The position numbers and the translations under genes were made by a program. The notes beneath the pieces were generated by a model. That model was not told the origin of the DNA, did not search any database, and was given only the letters and a program-made list of their open reading frames with translations. Positions 53,890 to 63,097 of a stretch of 64,000 nt of DNA are shown here, one piece after another; the stretch's first letter is position 1; each line of letters opens with the position of its first letter. The DNA is from Diplodia intermedia (Eukaryota; Ascomycota; Dothideomycetes; Botryosphaeriales; Botryosphaeriaceae): contig JAKEKT010000026.1 of assembly GCA_021495925.1 (NCBI GenBank), positions 1-64,000 of the forward strand. Reading direction: 5' to 3'.

Positions 53890-55569
53890 TTAATTACTGC
53901 CATTGGCTCTTAGGAGGGCCAACACAACAACTCCCATTAATGCAGCCCCGGCGGCAGCGCCCTGAAGCGCTGCAGCAGTGACATCGACCTTACGAATGGA
54001 AATGGCGCGTTCGCTGAAGAGATCGCGCACGTAAAGGTCGCAGTCCTCGGCGAAGGCAGCTAGCTTCTCTTGCGCAGTGGTAGGAGCAGGCCGCTCCTCA
54101 GAGACGGGAGCAGCCTCGAAGGTAGTGGTCTCAGCGGGAGTGATCTCGGCGGGAGTGGTTTCGACGGGAGTGGCCTCAGGCGTTGGCAGAGGTATGGTGG
54201 GTTCTGGACCGGATAGGTCGGCCGTGACTGTTTCGGGAGCATCTGTAGTAGGCTCGACACGCTCGAGTGGCACGCCGGCCGGCTCAACAACGTCATCGAT
54301 CTCCTTTTGAACAGCGTCGGCCGAGCGGACCTCGGCAGCCTCGGCGAGATCCGTCGCCTTTTCGGTGGCAGGAGTGGCGACGGTGGTAATCGGAAGATCA
54401 GCAACACCAGCGCCAGCTGTTGCTGGTGCTGTCGCCGTCATGGTTCTCTCATCCAGAGCATTCTTGATCTCCCTGACGAGTCTCCTCCTCCGCCACGGCT
54501 CGATAGCAACAAGCTGGCTAAGAAGTAGTAGAATGTTGGCTCCCATCAGGCCTATGGTAACCCAGGTACTGTTCCGGCGAATGGTATCGCTCCAGATTTG
54601 CTCCTCGTGGTACTGGGCACGCTCACGCTTCTCCAGGTGGGCGCGGGCCTCCTCGAGTGCCCGATCAGCAGACAGCACAGCATCCTTAGCGCTCCGAACA
54701 GCTTGATCGTTAAGATGCTCAGAGCGGATAAGCGACATGTACCGTTCCAGATCGGTGGCAGACCACGAATGCTTTCGTTCCAGCAGACCGACGACTTCCT
54801 TTTGCGACGCCTGTTGTTGTGACAGAGCGGCCTCGAGCTCGCGTTTCGCATCTTCCACTTGGGCGCGACGGGATTTAACGAAGCGTTCTGTGTGGTCGTT
54901 AGCAAGTGTCTCTTGAGAGTTCGATTGTATCTCACCTTGTTGCTTGATCTCCTGGCGCAGAGCCTCGATGCCGGAGTAGTCAGTTCCGGTGTAGCTGTTC
55001 ACCTTCTGCCCAACAAGAATGAGCTTCGGCAGCAGCTCATCGAAGTAGGCAGATGCCCGCTTGTATATTTCCCATCGTAGACCTTGGCGGTGAGACGGCA
55101 GCTTTTCGTCTGGAACCTGCTCGACCCGTTCGGGCTGCAGAGGCGGCGGAGAAGAGGCAGCATGCGAGAATTCCGGCTCGCGTGAAGGCGGAGGAGCTGT
55201 TTCAATCGACGAGGGCACTGAATCGGTGGGGGACGGCGGTAACTCGGGAGGTTGCTGGGATGACGGGTCGGAGGCGCGCCTTGCAGCATCCTCAACGGCG
55301 GGCGATTGAGGATCGTGAGAACGGGACGGAGGCTTCTCCTGCCATAGTTTTGCAGTGGAAGACCATTGGCGAATGGGCGCACGCACGGATGCCGGCGGCG
55401 TCTTCGTCCTCGGCGGTAGCGGTGCAGCGGAGAAGGCGCGCAGCTTGCATTGGAAGCACACGGACGAAGGCTGGGTAAGGTGTGCGGCGGCGCCGGGGCG
55501 GGCTTGGGCGAAGGTTAGGACAGCATAGTCGGTGAGCGAGCGGGCGGCGTGCTGCAGCGCCGGGCGCAT
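53890..55569 (-). CDS. SHE9: Mitochondrial inner-membrane protein SHE9 (MDM33)
   Basis: A 543-aa protein counted from the ATG at 55569 (MRPALQHAARSLTDYAVL, an Arg-containing amphipathic start suited to mitochondrial import); the frame stays open to another ATG at 55731. A 48-bp in-frame intron (54888-54935) with a CTAAC branch site is removed between EIKQQ and ERFVKSRR. After a Pro/Ser-rich stretch comes RWEIYKRASAYFDELLPKLILVGQKVNSYTGTDY, long coiled coils, and the membrane segment WVTIGLMGANILLLLSQLVAI. The C-terminal part is acidic and Thr/Pro/Val repeat-rich, followed by a second hydrophobic end. She9/Mdm33 shapes the inner membrane. Divergent from the HAD gene. Confidence 0.88.
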   Translation of the reverse strand: MRPALQHAARSLTDYAVLTFAQARPGAAAHLTQPSSVCFQCKLRAFSAAPLPPRTKTPPASVRAPIRQWSSTAKLWQEKPPSRSHDPQSPAVEDAARRASDPSSQQPPELPPSPTDSVPSSIETAPPPSREPEFSHAASSPPPLQPERVEQVPDEKLPSHRQGLRWEIYKRASAYFDELLPKLILVGQKVNSYTGTDYSGIEALRQEIKQQGEIQSNSQETLANDHTERFVKSRRAQVEDAKRELEAALSQQQASQKEVVGLLERKHSWSATDLERYMSLIRSEHLNDQAVRSAKDAVLSADRALEEARAHLEKRERAQYHEEQIWSDTIRRNSTWVTIGLMGANILLLLSQLVAIEPWRRRRLVREIKNALDERTMTATAPATAGAGVADLPITTVATPATEKATDLAEAAEVRSADAVQKEIDDVVEPAGVPLERVEPTTDAPETVTADLSGPEPTIPLPTPEATPVETTPAEITPAETTTFEAAPVSEERPAPTTAQEKLAAFAEDCDLYVRDLFSERAISIRKVDVTAAALQGAAAGAALMGVVVLALLRANGSN

Positions 55570-55954
55570 CTCTGGGGAAGGCTGGTGGCCGCGGGAATGG
55601 AGTTGATGCCGGTGTATTCCTTGGGTCGGTGGCAGCACAGCTGGCCGGCGGACGACAGGCCGCGGCGGAGGCGGTGAGGGCTGGCGCCCGGGAGCCAAGC
55701 GGCGGCGCGTCCCCGGCTCACGCGCGATCATGAACCCCGCTGCGACCGCGGGGCTGGGGGCGGCGGCAATGGCAAATTGCGATTTTTGTTGACTTGGCTT
55801 CCAGTCATCTTCCTCTCCGCCTTCTCGTCCTCCTGCCCACTAGACTCTCGCACTTCCCCTGATAGGCGTCCTCCTTCCTTAGACTTGTCTTGCGATAGAC
55901 TGTCCATCTGCTTCCGATCTCCTTTCTGTTCCTTAGTTTTCATCACTCCACATC
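55570..55954. promoter_or_regulatory. Shared divergent promoter, SHE9 / HAD phosphatase
   Basis: About 385 bases between the chosen starts. The half nearer the HAD gene is pyrimidine-rich on the plus strand (ctcctgcc, tcttgcg). If SHE9 begins at 55731 the shared promoter shrinks to 223 bp. Confidence 0.5.
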
Positions 55955-57514
55955 ATGTCTGGCGCTCCTGATCTCTCGGCGTTGAAGTCCGACCCCAAGT
56001 TCGTCTTCTTCACCGATTTTGACGGCACCATTACCCTCCAGGACAGTAAGTTCGAAAGTCTTCCCCTCTCTGTCTTCGCCCGAGTCTGGAGTGAGCTCGA
56101 GCCTGGTCGATACCGGGACCACAGCAGGCGACAGAGGATTTGAGCTCCTTAAACTCGCCGACGACGATGCACTCTACATACATAGGGAGTTGAATCCATC
56201 CTCTGGACGAATTTGCGCGCATTCAAGACTCGCATCTCGTCCGGAGGCTGGATTCAACTACCTACATATATGTGATGAGGAGGTATCTGTAAGGCAGATG
56301 CGGGTGGGCCAATCTCTCTTGTCACCCGCTGTGGGACCATGCCTTTTGAAGGCTCTTCGGAGATGCAGAGAGAGCAGCACAGTCTTGCACGCGGGGTTGA
56401 GCTTCTTGCGACTCCAAGTACGCAAGAGGCATTGGCTCCGGCCAGAAGATTCAGCTCTCCTCTTGAAGTGCCCTTCGATTTGCGGGATCCTGCTTCCTCC
56501 CAATCAGCGCCGTGGCCACGATGCTCGCGGAGCAGTTTTACTGCTCTCTGTGCCTGCAAAGCCGCAGCAAGCGCCTCTCGCTTTTCCTTGGCCAGAAAGA
56601 CCGCGCGTGATGCTCGAACATGAATACTGAAGCTCGACAGGCAATGACTTCATGGTTCGTGTCTGGATTTGCCCCATGTAGCAGACTCTAATCGCTTTGA
56701 AGACCGACACGATCGGCTTCGGCCACGCGCTCAGACGCCAGGGCAACATGGATACGCTCAACAACGTCAAGACGTTCCGCGAATCGTTCAAAGAGATGAT
56801 GGACAGCATCAACAAGCCATACGACCAGTGCATCAAGTACCTGGTTGAGAACATCAAGCTCGACCCCGGCTTCAACGAATTCTTCAAGTGGTCGCTGGAG
56901 AACAACGTGCCCGTCGTCGTGCTCTCGTCCGGCATGGAGCCCATCATCAAGGCCCTGCTCGAGCACCTGGTCGGCCCGGACTACGTCAAGATGCAGATTG
57001 TCGCCAACAACGTCGCCACCCGCGCGGGCAAGAGCAGCATCAACGAGGAGGGCGGCTGGGAGATTGTCTTCCACGATGACAGGTAGGCGGCCAGCATGGA
57101 AAAAGCAAGCAACGGGTCTGACGATCGCACAGCGGATTCGGACACGACAAGTCGCTTACCCTCCGCCCCTACGCGCAGCTGCCCGAGGCGCAGCGTCCGA
57201 CCATGTTCTACGCGGGCGACGGCGTCAGCGACCTGAGCGCAGCAAAGGAGACGGATCTCTTGTTTGCGAAGAAGGGCCACGACCTGATCCAGTACTGCGT
57301 GCGCGAGGACATCCCGTTCACCGTCTTCGCCGACTGGAAGGACATCCTGGCCAAGGTCCAGGAGATCGTGTATGTATCATCTGACGGCCGTCTCACGCAC
57401 CAGTGCTGACGCAGAGCTCCCAGTGCGGGTAAGACGTCCGTGAAGCAGGCTGCGAAGCTCGGGTATGAGCAGTTCAAGAGCGGGCAGGCGGGGGTCAACG
57501 GCCACGCCAAGTAG
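55955..57514 (+). CDS. HAD-superfamily phosphatase (PHOSPHO1/Pyp1-like) with microexon
   Basis: A 270-aa protein from exons 55955-56045, 56641-56654, 56703-57082, 57133-57369 and 57424-57514. Motif I is FFTDFDGTIT with both catalytic aspartates; a 14-nt second exon supplies the SNDFM that follows in this family, joining to TDTIGFGHALRRQGN. Motif II is VVVLSSGMEP; the C-terminal MFYAGDGVSDLSAAKETDLLF is motif IV. Without the microexon the frame cannot be joined, and phases 1, 0, 2, 2 close only with it. Relatives include yeast Pyp1/YNL010W (polyol phosphatase) and animal PHOSPHO1; the substrate is unknown. Intron 1 is 595 bp, long for this genome, and contains an inverted-repeat element. Confidence 0.88.
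56188..56259. repeat. Stem-loop (inverted repeat) in HAD intron 1
   Basis: Arms 56188-56210 and 56237-56259 are 23 bases each and match 21 of 23 when inverted, around a 26-base loop. The right arm and the following 60 bases reappear at about 62933-63012, so this is a dispersed element. Confidence 0.75.
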
Positions 57515-58196
57515 AGGGCACGAAGGGTCGGGCCGCAATGGCTGCGGTTGATAAGCAGCCGCACCCTGGTGGTGGGCTGCTCTTCCGGGCGAGGGCGGAT
57601 TATTGATAGACACGGCTAGAAATAGAGGCGTCGCATGATCACATGATGCGGCGCTGCGCTTGCACGCCGAGTGGAGCGCTTCGCCTTTGTCGCATGCAAG
57701 GTCGATCTCGGGCTGTCTGGATGGCTGCAGCGACTTTGACAACGCATCACTACCGCCCGCCCATAATGCTCTCACCACCCCTCCCCGCGCCCATTCGACC
57801 AGCCGCTTGCTTCTGGAAGGCAGAGGCTCGTCTCTTAACCCACGCGTCTATAGGCCTTGTTTCGCCGCGCGGCGATCGATCTGCCTGAACCACCAGCTCA
57901 CCGTGCCCCTCAATTTCCCCCGCGGCGGCGCTGGCGGGGACTTTATTCCACCAGAGCACCAGGGGCATTCGACACCGCGACAGACATCAGTGCCCAACGT
58001 CCAGCCCACCAGCTAGCCATTGACCCTCCGCACCCGGCCCGATCCCGCCCAGCCGCTCCCCCACGCTGCAAACCCTCCCTTTAAACTTTTCGACCGCTCC
58101 GACACTCATCCTTCACCGCTCGTAACCCCGCCCGCCACCTCGCCCCATCCCGCCCTCAACCGCTCTCGATCGCGCTGCCCCTCCGCCGCCCCAGCC
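57515..58196. other. Intergenic, no gene seen
   Basis: About 680 bases between two plus-strand genes; the second half is pyrimidine/Pro-codon-rich leader-like sequence. No coding signal. Confidence 0.5.
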
Positions 58197-59102
58197 ATGG
58201 AGACCATCGACCCGACCACCGGCCAGAAGCTGCCGCCCGACGCCATCCAGCGCGTGCTGTACATCGGCCGCAGCGTGCACGTCTACCAGATCCCGCCGCT
58301 GTCCTCGACCAAGGGCTACTCGGCCGCCGAGTGGACCGACGAGAAGCGCAGCAAGAAGATCTTCACCGGCCGCCTGCGCCTGCTCGAAACCGCCGTCCCC
58401 AGATCCTCGTCGAACGCGGCCCTCTCCACAACCACAACCACAGCGGACTCCAGCGAGGATGTCAAGGTGGACCTGCTCATCGAGGACCCGTCCACGGGCG
58501 AGCTCTTCGCCGCCGCGCCCTACTCGTCGCCGGCCGTGGTCGAGCAGGCCCTCGACAGCAGCCGCTTCTTCGCCGTGCAGTTCCGCAACCAGGGCATGAA
58601 GGCGACGCTGGGCATCGGCTTCGAGGAGCGCAGCGAGGCCATGGACTTCAACATTTCGCTACAGGACGCGCGCAAGGTGCTCGGCTTCGAGCCCAAGGCG
58701 GGCGGCGGCAGCAACGGCTCTTCTGGCTCCGCACGGCCGGCCACCGCCACCGCTGCCGAGGAGAAGAAGGACTTCAGCCTGAAGGAGGGCGAGACCATCA
58801 CGGTCAACATTGGCGGAAGAGGCAGGCGGAACAGGTCGTCGCCGACCGGCGGGAGCCCGCCCGGTGAGGAGAACAAAGACGCGCAGGCCGCGCTGTTCTC
58901 GATCAAGCCTCCGCCCGCAAGCAGCAGCAGTGGTGGCGGGCCGGTGCCGTTCCTGCCTCCGCCACCCAGTGCTTCGTCGGTCAAAGCAGAGAGACGGAGG
59001 AGCAGGCCGTTGCCACCACAGGGCGCAATGCCGCCCGCAGAGAAAAAACCAAATCCTGCGGATTTGGGCTTCGACGATGGAGAGTTTGGAGAGTTCCAGT
59101 AA
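58197..59102 (+). CDS. NECAP-like endocytic protein
   Basis: Intronless, 301 aa. The first 170 residues form a PH-like (NECAP/PHear) domain: QRVLYIGRSVHVYQIPP, SAAEWTDEKRSKKIFTGRLRL, LFAAAPYSSPAVVEQALDSSRFFAVQFRNQGMKATLGIGFEERSEAMDFNISLQDARKVLGFE. This fold in animals (NECAP1/2) binds AP-2 and assists clathrin vesicle formation. The C-terminal half is disordered with a Gly/Pro-rich stretch and ends DLGFDDGEFGEFQ, an acidic Phe motif like those that bind adaptor ear domains. The start ATG lies in good context (ccagccATGG). Length and order fit the family. Confidence 0.92.
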   Translation: METIDPTTGQKLPPDAIQRVLYIGRSVHVYQIPPLSSTKGYSAAEWTDEKRSKKIFTGRLRLLETAVPRSSSNAALSTTTTTADSSEDVKVDLLIEDPSTGELFAAAPYSSPAVVEQALDSSRFFAVQFRNQGMKATLGIGFEERSEAMDFNISLQDARKVLGFEPKAGGGSNGSSGSARPATATAAEEKKDFSLKEGETITVNIGGRGRRNRSSPTGGSPPGEENKDAQAALFSIKPPPASSSSGGGPVPFLPPPPSASSVKAERRRSRPLPPQGAMPPAEKKPNPADLGFDDGEFGEFQ

Positions 59103-59560
59103 GGCAGAGATCTTTGGATGAGGTGAATGCTCCAGATTCAACAAGCATTCAACAATGGAGCGGGGGCAACGCTCCAATGAGCGTACCTGACTTATTTTGC
59201 TCTTTATTTCTTTTGAGCTCCACTAAACAAATGGAAACTTGCATGTGTCACGGCGTTTTTCAAGCGTTCAGCAGTTCTCTCGTCACGTCTCAAAATGGCG
59301 CCGTAGACATTCATGATACAGAATCTACTCCACTAGTGAAAAAAAATACATTGTCTCGTCAAATCGTACACGCGTTCATCTCGACGATGGTAGTCAAGCC
59401 CACAGTTCGTCCAACTCTTTCGTTCGACGCGAATATGTTGAGAGCTGGATAGATGATCAAAGTGCCTACTGTTCTAGCAAGATACTCCGAGTGGTGCTGA
59501 AAGATCAGCAGATCGGGCAGGCATTCAATTCCGCGTCGGTCTCACAGCACTTCGGAGCAT
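59103..59560. other. Convergent 3' region, no gene seen
   Basis: 3' flanks of the NECAP-like and GILT-like genes. AT-richer than the genes, no coding signal. Confidence 0.55.
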
Positions 59561-60538
59561 TTACTCGCTGTTGAGCTGATTGTACAGATCGTTGATATCG
59601 CCAATGAGCGAATCGCGGTCCGAGCCAGCAGGGCAATCCGTCCACTCGCCACCATCTCGAATGCAGCGGATCTTCTCATCCAGTCGGATCTTTAACGACA
59701 TCAGTGAAACTCTTGCACGATGCTTGTCGGAATTCACTCACCGTGCAGCTCTTAGTGACGTTGGCTTCAGCACTCCTCACGAAACTTGCCTGCAGCAAAT
59801 CGGCGGCGTAGCCACCGTCACCCTGGGTCAGGCAGTCGTTGATCCTTGCAAAATCGATGCCGTGCTCCATCGCACAGTCCTCAATCATGTGGCGCTGGGG
59901 GATCTTCTGGTACTGTCGAGCGAGGCAGTACGTGAAGCCAAGATAGATTTTCGGATCCGGATATTTGTCTGCTGCACACAGCTCGATCATGTTTCCCAAG
60001 CACTCGCTCTCGCCGTGCTTACACTCGACGCCGTCATCGTGGTCGGTGGGCTTGCCAATGTACGAGAGAGTAAAGTCGATGCGATCCGCAATCTCAACCA
60101 TAGTAGGCAATATGAGTAGCTGCAGGCAGTCAAGGGCATCGGGGCATTTCGACCTGCGATCGGGAGACAGTGTTAGACTTGCGTTGGGGCTGACAGCAGC
60201 GGTCGGATGTTTGCGGTTGCCGTGGCGCGCTGTGAGCGCCGGTGGAGTGGAACAAGAGGAAGAGCGTGCCCATACATGATGTGTGCTTCCAAGGGGACCT
60301 TTTTTGCCTCGGTCAAGGCTTTCTGGGGAGAGTCACCGCCGACATCTCCGGACTCTTGGTTCCAGGCGATCGTGGAGCGGCTCTGGATGCCGGTCGGGAA
60401 GAATAGGACGAACAAGGCAAGCAGAGCTATGACGGCGATGCGCATGAAGACGGCCAGCAGGGCACGACGCGGACGCGGGGCTTCGCGTCGTTGGGGCTCG
60501 GCCGAATGCGCAAGGGGTAGCGGGTGTTTCTCGTCCAT
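59561..60538 (-). CDS. GILT-family thiol reductase-like protein, membrane-anchored
   Basis: A 267-aa protein from minus-strand exons 60276-60538, 59742-60153 and 59561-59689. The N-terminus has a short basic cytosolic part then a membrane segment (AVFMRIAVIALLALFVLFFP), predicting a type II or signal-anchored protein of the secretory pathway. The GILT domain starts at VPLEAHIMSKCPDALDCLQ and continues with VDFTLSYIG, GVECKHGESECLGNMIELCA and GFTYCLARQY. Cysteine pairs are conserved, but the first two active-site-position cysteines are five residues apart instead of the CxxC of animal GILT. The reaction would be disulfide reduction in acidic compartments; activity is inferred only. Divergent from the hexokinase-like gene. 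Confidence 0.88.
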
Positions 60539-60959
60539 GGCGTAGGTGGATGTAGAGATGCAGAGGTACAGAGCGGGTTGGACGTGGGGGAGCTGGCGGA
60601 GATCAGAGCTCGGGCGGGCGTGACGTTGCACGGAAGGCACCAGCACTCAGGGTCCAGTCGCAGCAGGTGCAGGCATCGCGGAAGCTTCTTTCCCAGCTGG
60701 GTGCACTGTTGCATCGGCTCGACCCCTACGCCCACCTTTCGGGCCGCTTTCAGCCTGACGCGCTCTCGTCAGCTCCGTTGAGCCTGCACTCCGTCCGTCC
60801 GCCGCTGTCGAGACCCTGGCCGAGGCGCGAGGCTGCCACCAGCTGCTTTCAGCAATCTTACTATCGGCAAATATGGCTCCTAGTAACCCGTTATCTTAAT
60901 TCCCGGACACGCCCCCCAAACCAAAACACCTCAAGACCTGAGCAACCGTCGCAAGAGCA
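60539..60959. promoter_or_regulatory. Shared divergent promoter, GILT / hexokinase-like
   Basis: A 421-bp interval between the two ATGs; no gene. The last 60 bases before the hexokinase-like ATG are C/A-rich leader. Confidence 0.55.
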
Positions 60960-62703
60960 ATGGCCCAGGACTGTGCTGCCGTGCTGCAGCCGCTCACTCG
61001 CCACATCAACACCCGCGACCTTTTGCTGCTCTCCCGCGGCTTCTCCGAAACCTACAGAGACCTGGCCCAGCAGTCGAACCAGCACTTCCTCGCCACTCCG
61101 GTCACCGCCCTGCCCACAGGTCGGGAGACTGGCACCTTTCTGGCCATCGATGTCGGCGGCACCAACCTCCGTGTGGGCTTCGTGAAACTGCTGGGCGAGG
61201 CGGGCGAGAAGAACGGTGACTCCAACTCGACATCACGCCATCATGTCCCGGACAGACCAAGCAAAATCCACCGTTTCCACGAGCGCGCATGGCCCATAGA
61301 AGAGCATTTGAAAATGGACCAGGCTGATGATTTGTTTACATGGATCGGTGACTGCATAGCCGCTGTTGTCCGAGACGCTCTCGACGATGCAAGCCTGCGC
61401 ATCGACCATCTCGATGAGATCCCCATGGGCATAACTTTCTCCTTTCCTATGAAGTGCGTTCCTAGAACCTTTCTCGTCCTCGACCGTGCATTCGTTGCTA
61501 TCCCCTGGCCCACCGGTCGATATAAGCCCACCTTTCGCTGCGTTCTTTGCGAGTGATCACAACATTGCTGACGACTTTTTTCTTCAAAGGCAAGATGCAA
61601 TCTCTCAAGCTACCCTGATGCCCATGGGCAAAGGCTTTGGCATCACATCGGACCTCGACTTGGGGAAAATGCTCCTCGCTGGATATGCACGCCACTGCGC
61701 CAAAGCACCCACGTCCAACGGCCACATCTCCCCGCAAAAGGCATCTCCACTCAGTCTACCCAAGCTCCGCATCGCCGCCATCACCAACGACACGGTCGCC
61801 ACCTACGCTTCCCTTGCCTACTCCATTAAAGTCTCTAGTAACAGCCGCGTCGTCATGGGCCTCGTCGTCGGCACCGGCACCAACGCAACCGTCCCCATGA
61901 CCGTCGACAGCCTCGGCTCCTTCAAGACGCACTTCCTCGATCTCCCAGCGGGAACTTCTCCGCAAAACGCAAAGGTAGTCGTGAATACGGAATGGTCCGT
62001 ATGCGGCACCGAACGCCCCCTGAAGAAACTCCAGGTCCCAACCATCTGGGATGCCGAGCTCGACCGCGCGTGTGACGCCCCCGGGTTCCAGCCCGTCGAG
62101 TACATGACTGCCGGCCGCTACCTAGGCGAGCTCGTCAGGCTCGTATTAATCCAATTATTACCCGAGCACTGCGGCGGCGCCAAAGAGGATCTTCCGCCCG
62201 CCATGCTGCGAAGGAATTCCCTGTCCACCAAGTTCCTGGCGACGGTGGTTGCGCTTGCAGACGACAACGAGCTGAGCAGGAGCTTGCAAGAGCTGTACCC
62301 CACGCGCTCGGCTGGCTTCACATGGACGAGGGACCGGATGGCGCTTCTCCGCGCAGTAGCCGCGGCCGTGCAGGTTCGTTCGGCTGCTCTCGTGGCGGCC
62401 ATGATCGTGGGCCTTCTGGCGCGGGCTGGCGAGGTCCATCTGGATGACTCGGAGACGGACGCAAACACAACTGCTGCTTCTCAGACATCGGCCGAGGCAG
62501 AGCAGTTGTTGGTAGTTGCCCATACCGGGGGCGTGATTCTGCAGTACCCCGGCTACTTGGAAGAGTGTGAGAAGTGGATAGACACGCTACTGTCCGCGGG
62601 TTCGCGGAAAAACGCATCGAAGAAGGTCGTCCTCGGCGAGGCGAAGGATGGAGGAGTAATCGGTGCCGCCGTTTTGGCGGGCATGTTTGCGGAAACGAGA
62701 TGA
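60960..62703 (+). CDS. Atypical hexokinase-family protein
   Basis: A 535-aa protein from exons 60960-61453 and 61590-62703 (136-bp intron). The phosphate 1 motif is present as FLAIDVGGTNLRVGFVKLL, the sugar-binding segment as MGITFSFP, and the region of the catalytic Asp as AITNDTVATYAS. The adenosine-side loop reads GLVVGTGTNAT, and the glucose contact NTEWSVCG replaces the usual NxEWGAF. These changes, and the low overall likeness to the housekeeping hexokinase, resemble the atypical fungal hexokinases (HxkC and XprF/HxkD type), which signal more than they phosphorylate. Which of these it is, and whether it is catalytic, cannot be told. The spliced K at 61453/61590 restores PMKQDAISQATL. 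Confidence 0.88.
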
Positions 62704-63097
62704 TTGGCTTGACATGTTTCATTGGCGGCAAGATGGCCGTGAATCATTTTCTAGTTTGTTCTTAGCAGTCACCTGATGGGCATTAGAAGCGTGCATAGGA
62801 GTTGGGACGGGAAGAAGGGGGTTTAAATTAATAGCTCGTCGTCACAACAGGGCACAGACGAATTAATGCTTCCTACAAGGGCCGTTGGAGCAAACATTCG
62901 GACGTGGGTGCGGACTTAAACACTGTACAGATACGTCCAGACAAAGGATTCAACTACCCTTGTAAATCTGTGAGACAGATGCAGGTAGGCTCAATTGTGT
63001 CGCAACGCGCTGCAGCGTTGTAATGATATAAAGAACACATGGACATGGCTTAAGCCTTGATTGACAACATTAAAAATACATTTGATAATTACCACAT
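62704..63097. repeat. Convergent 3' region with partial copy of the HAD-intron element (62933-63012)
   Basis: No gene. From about 62933 the sequence cgtccaga...ggattcaactacc and atctgtgagacagatgcaggtaggc repeats, with mostly G/A and C/T differences, the right arm and flank of the stem-loop element at 56237-56335. The left arm is not recognisable here. Confidence 0.6.
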
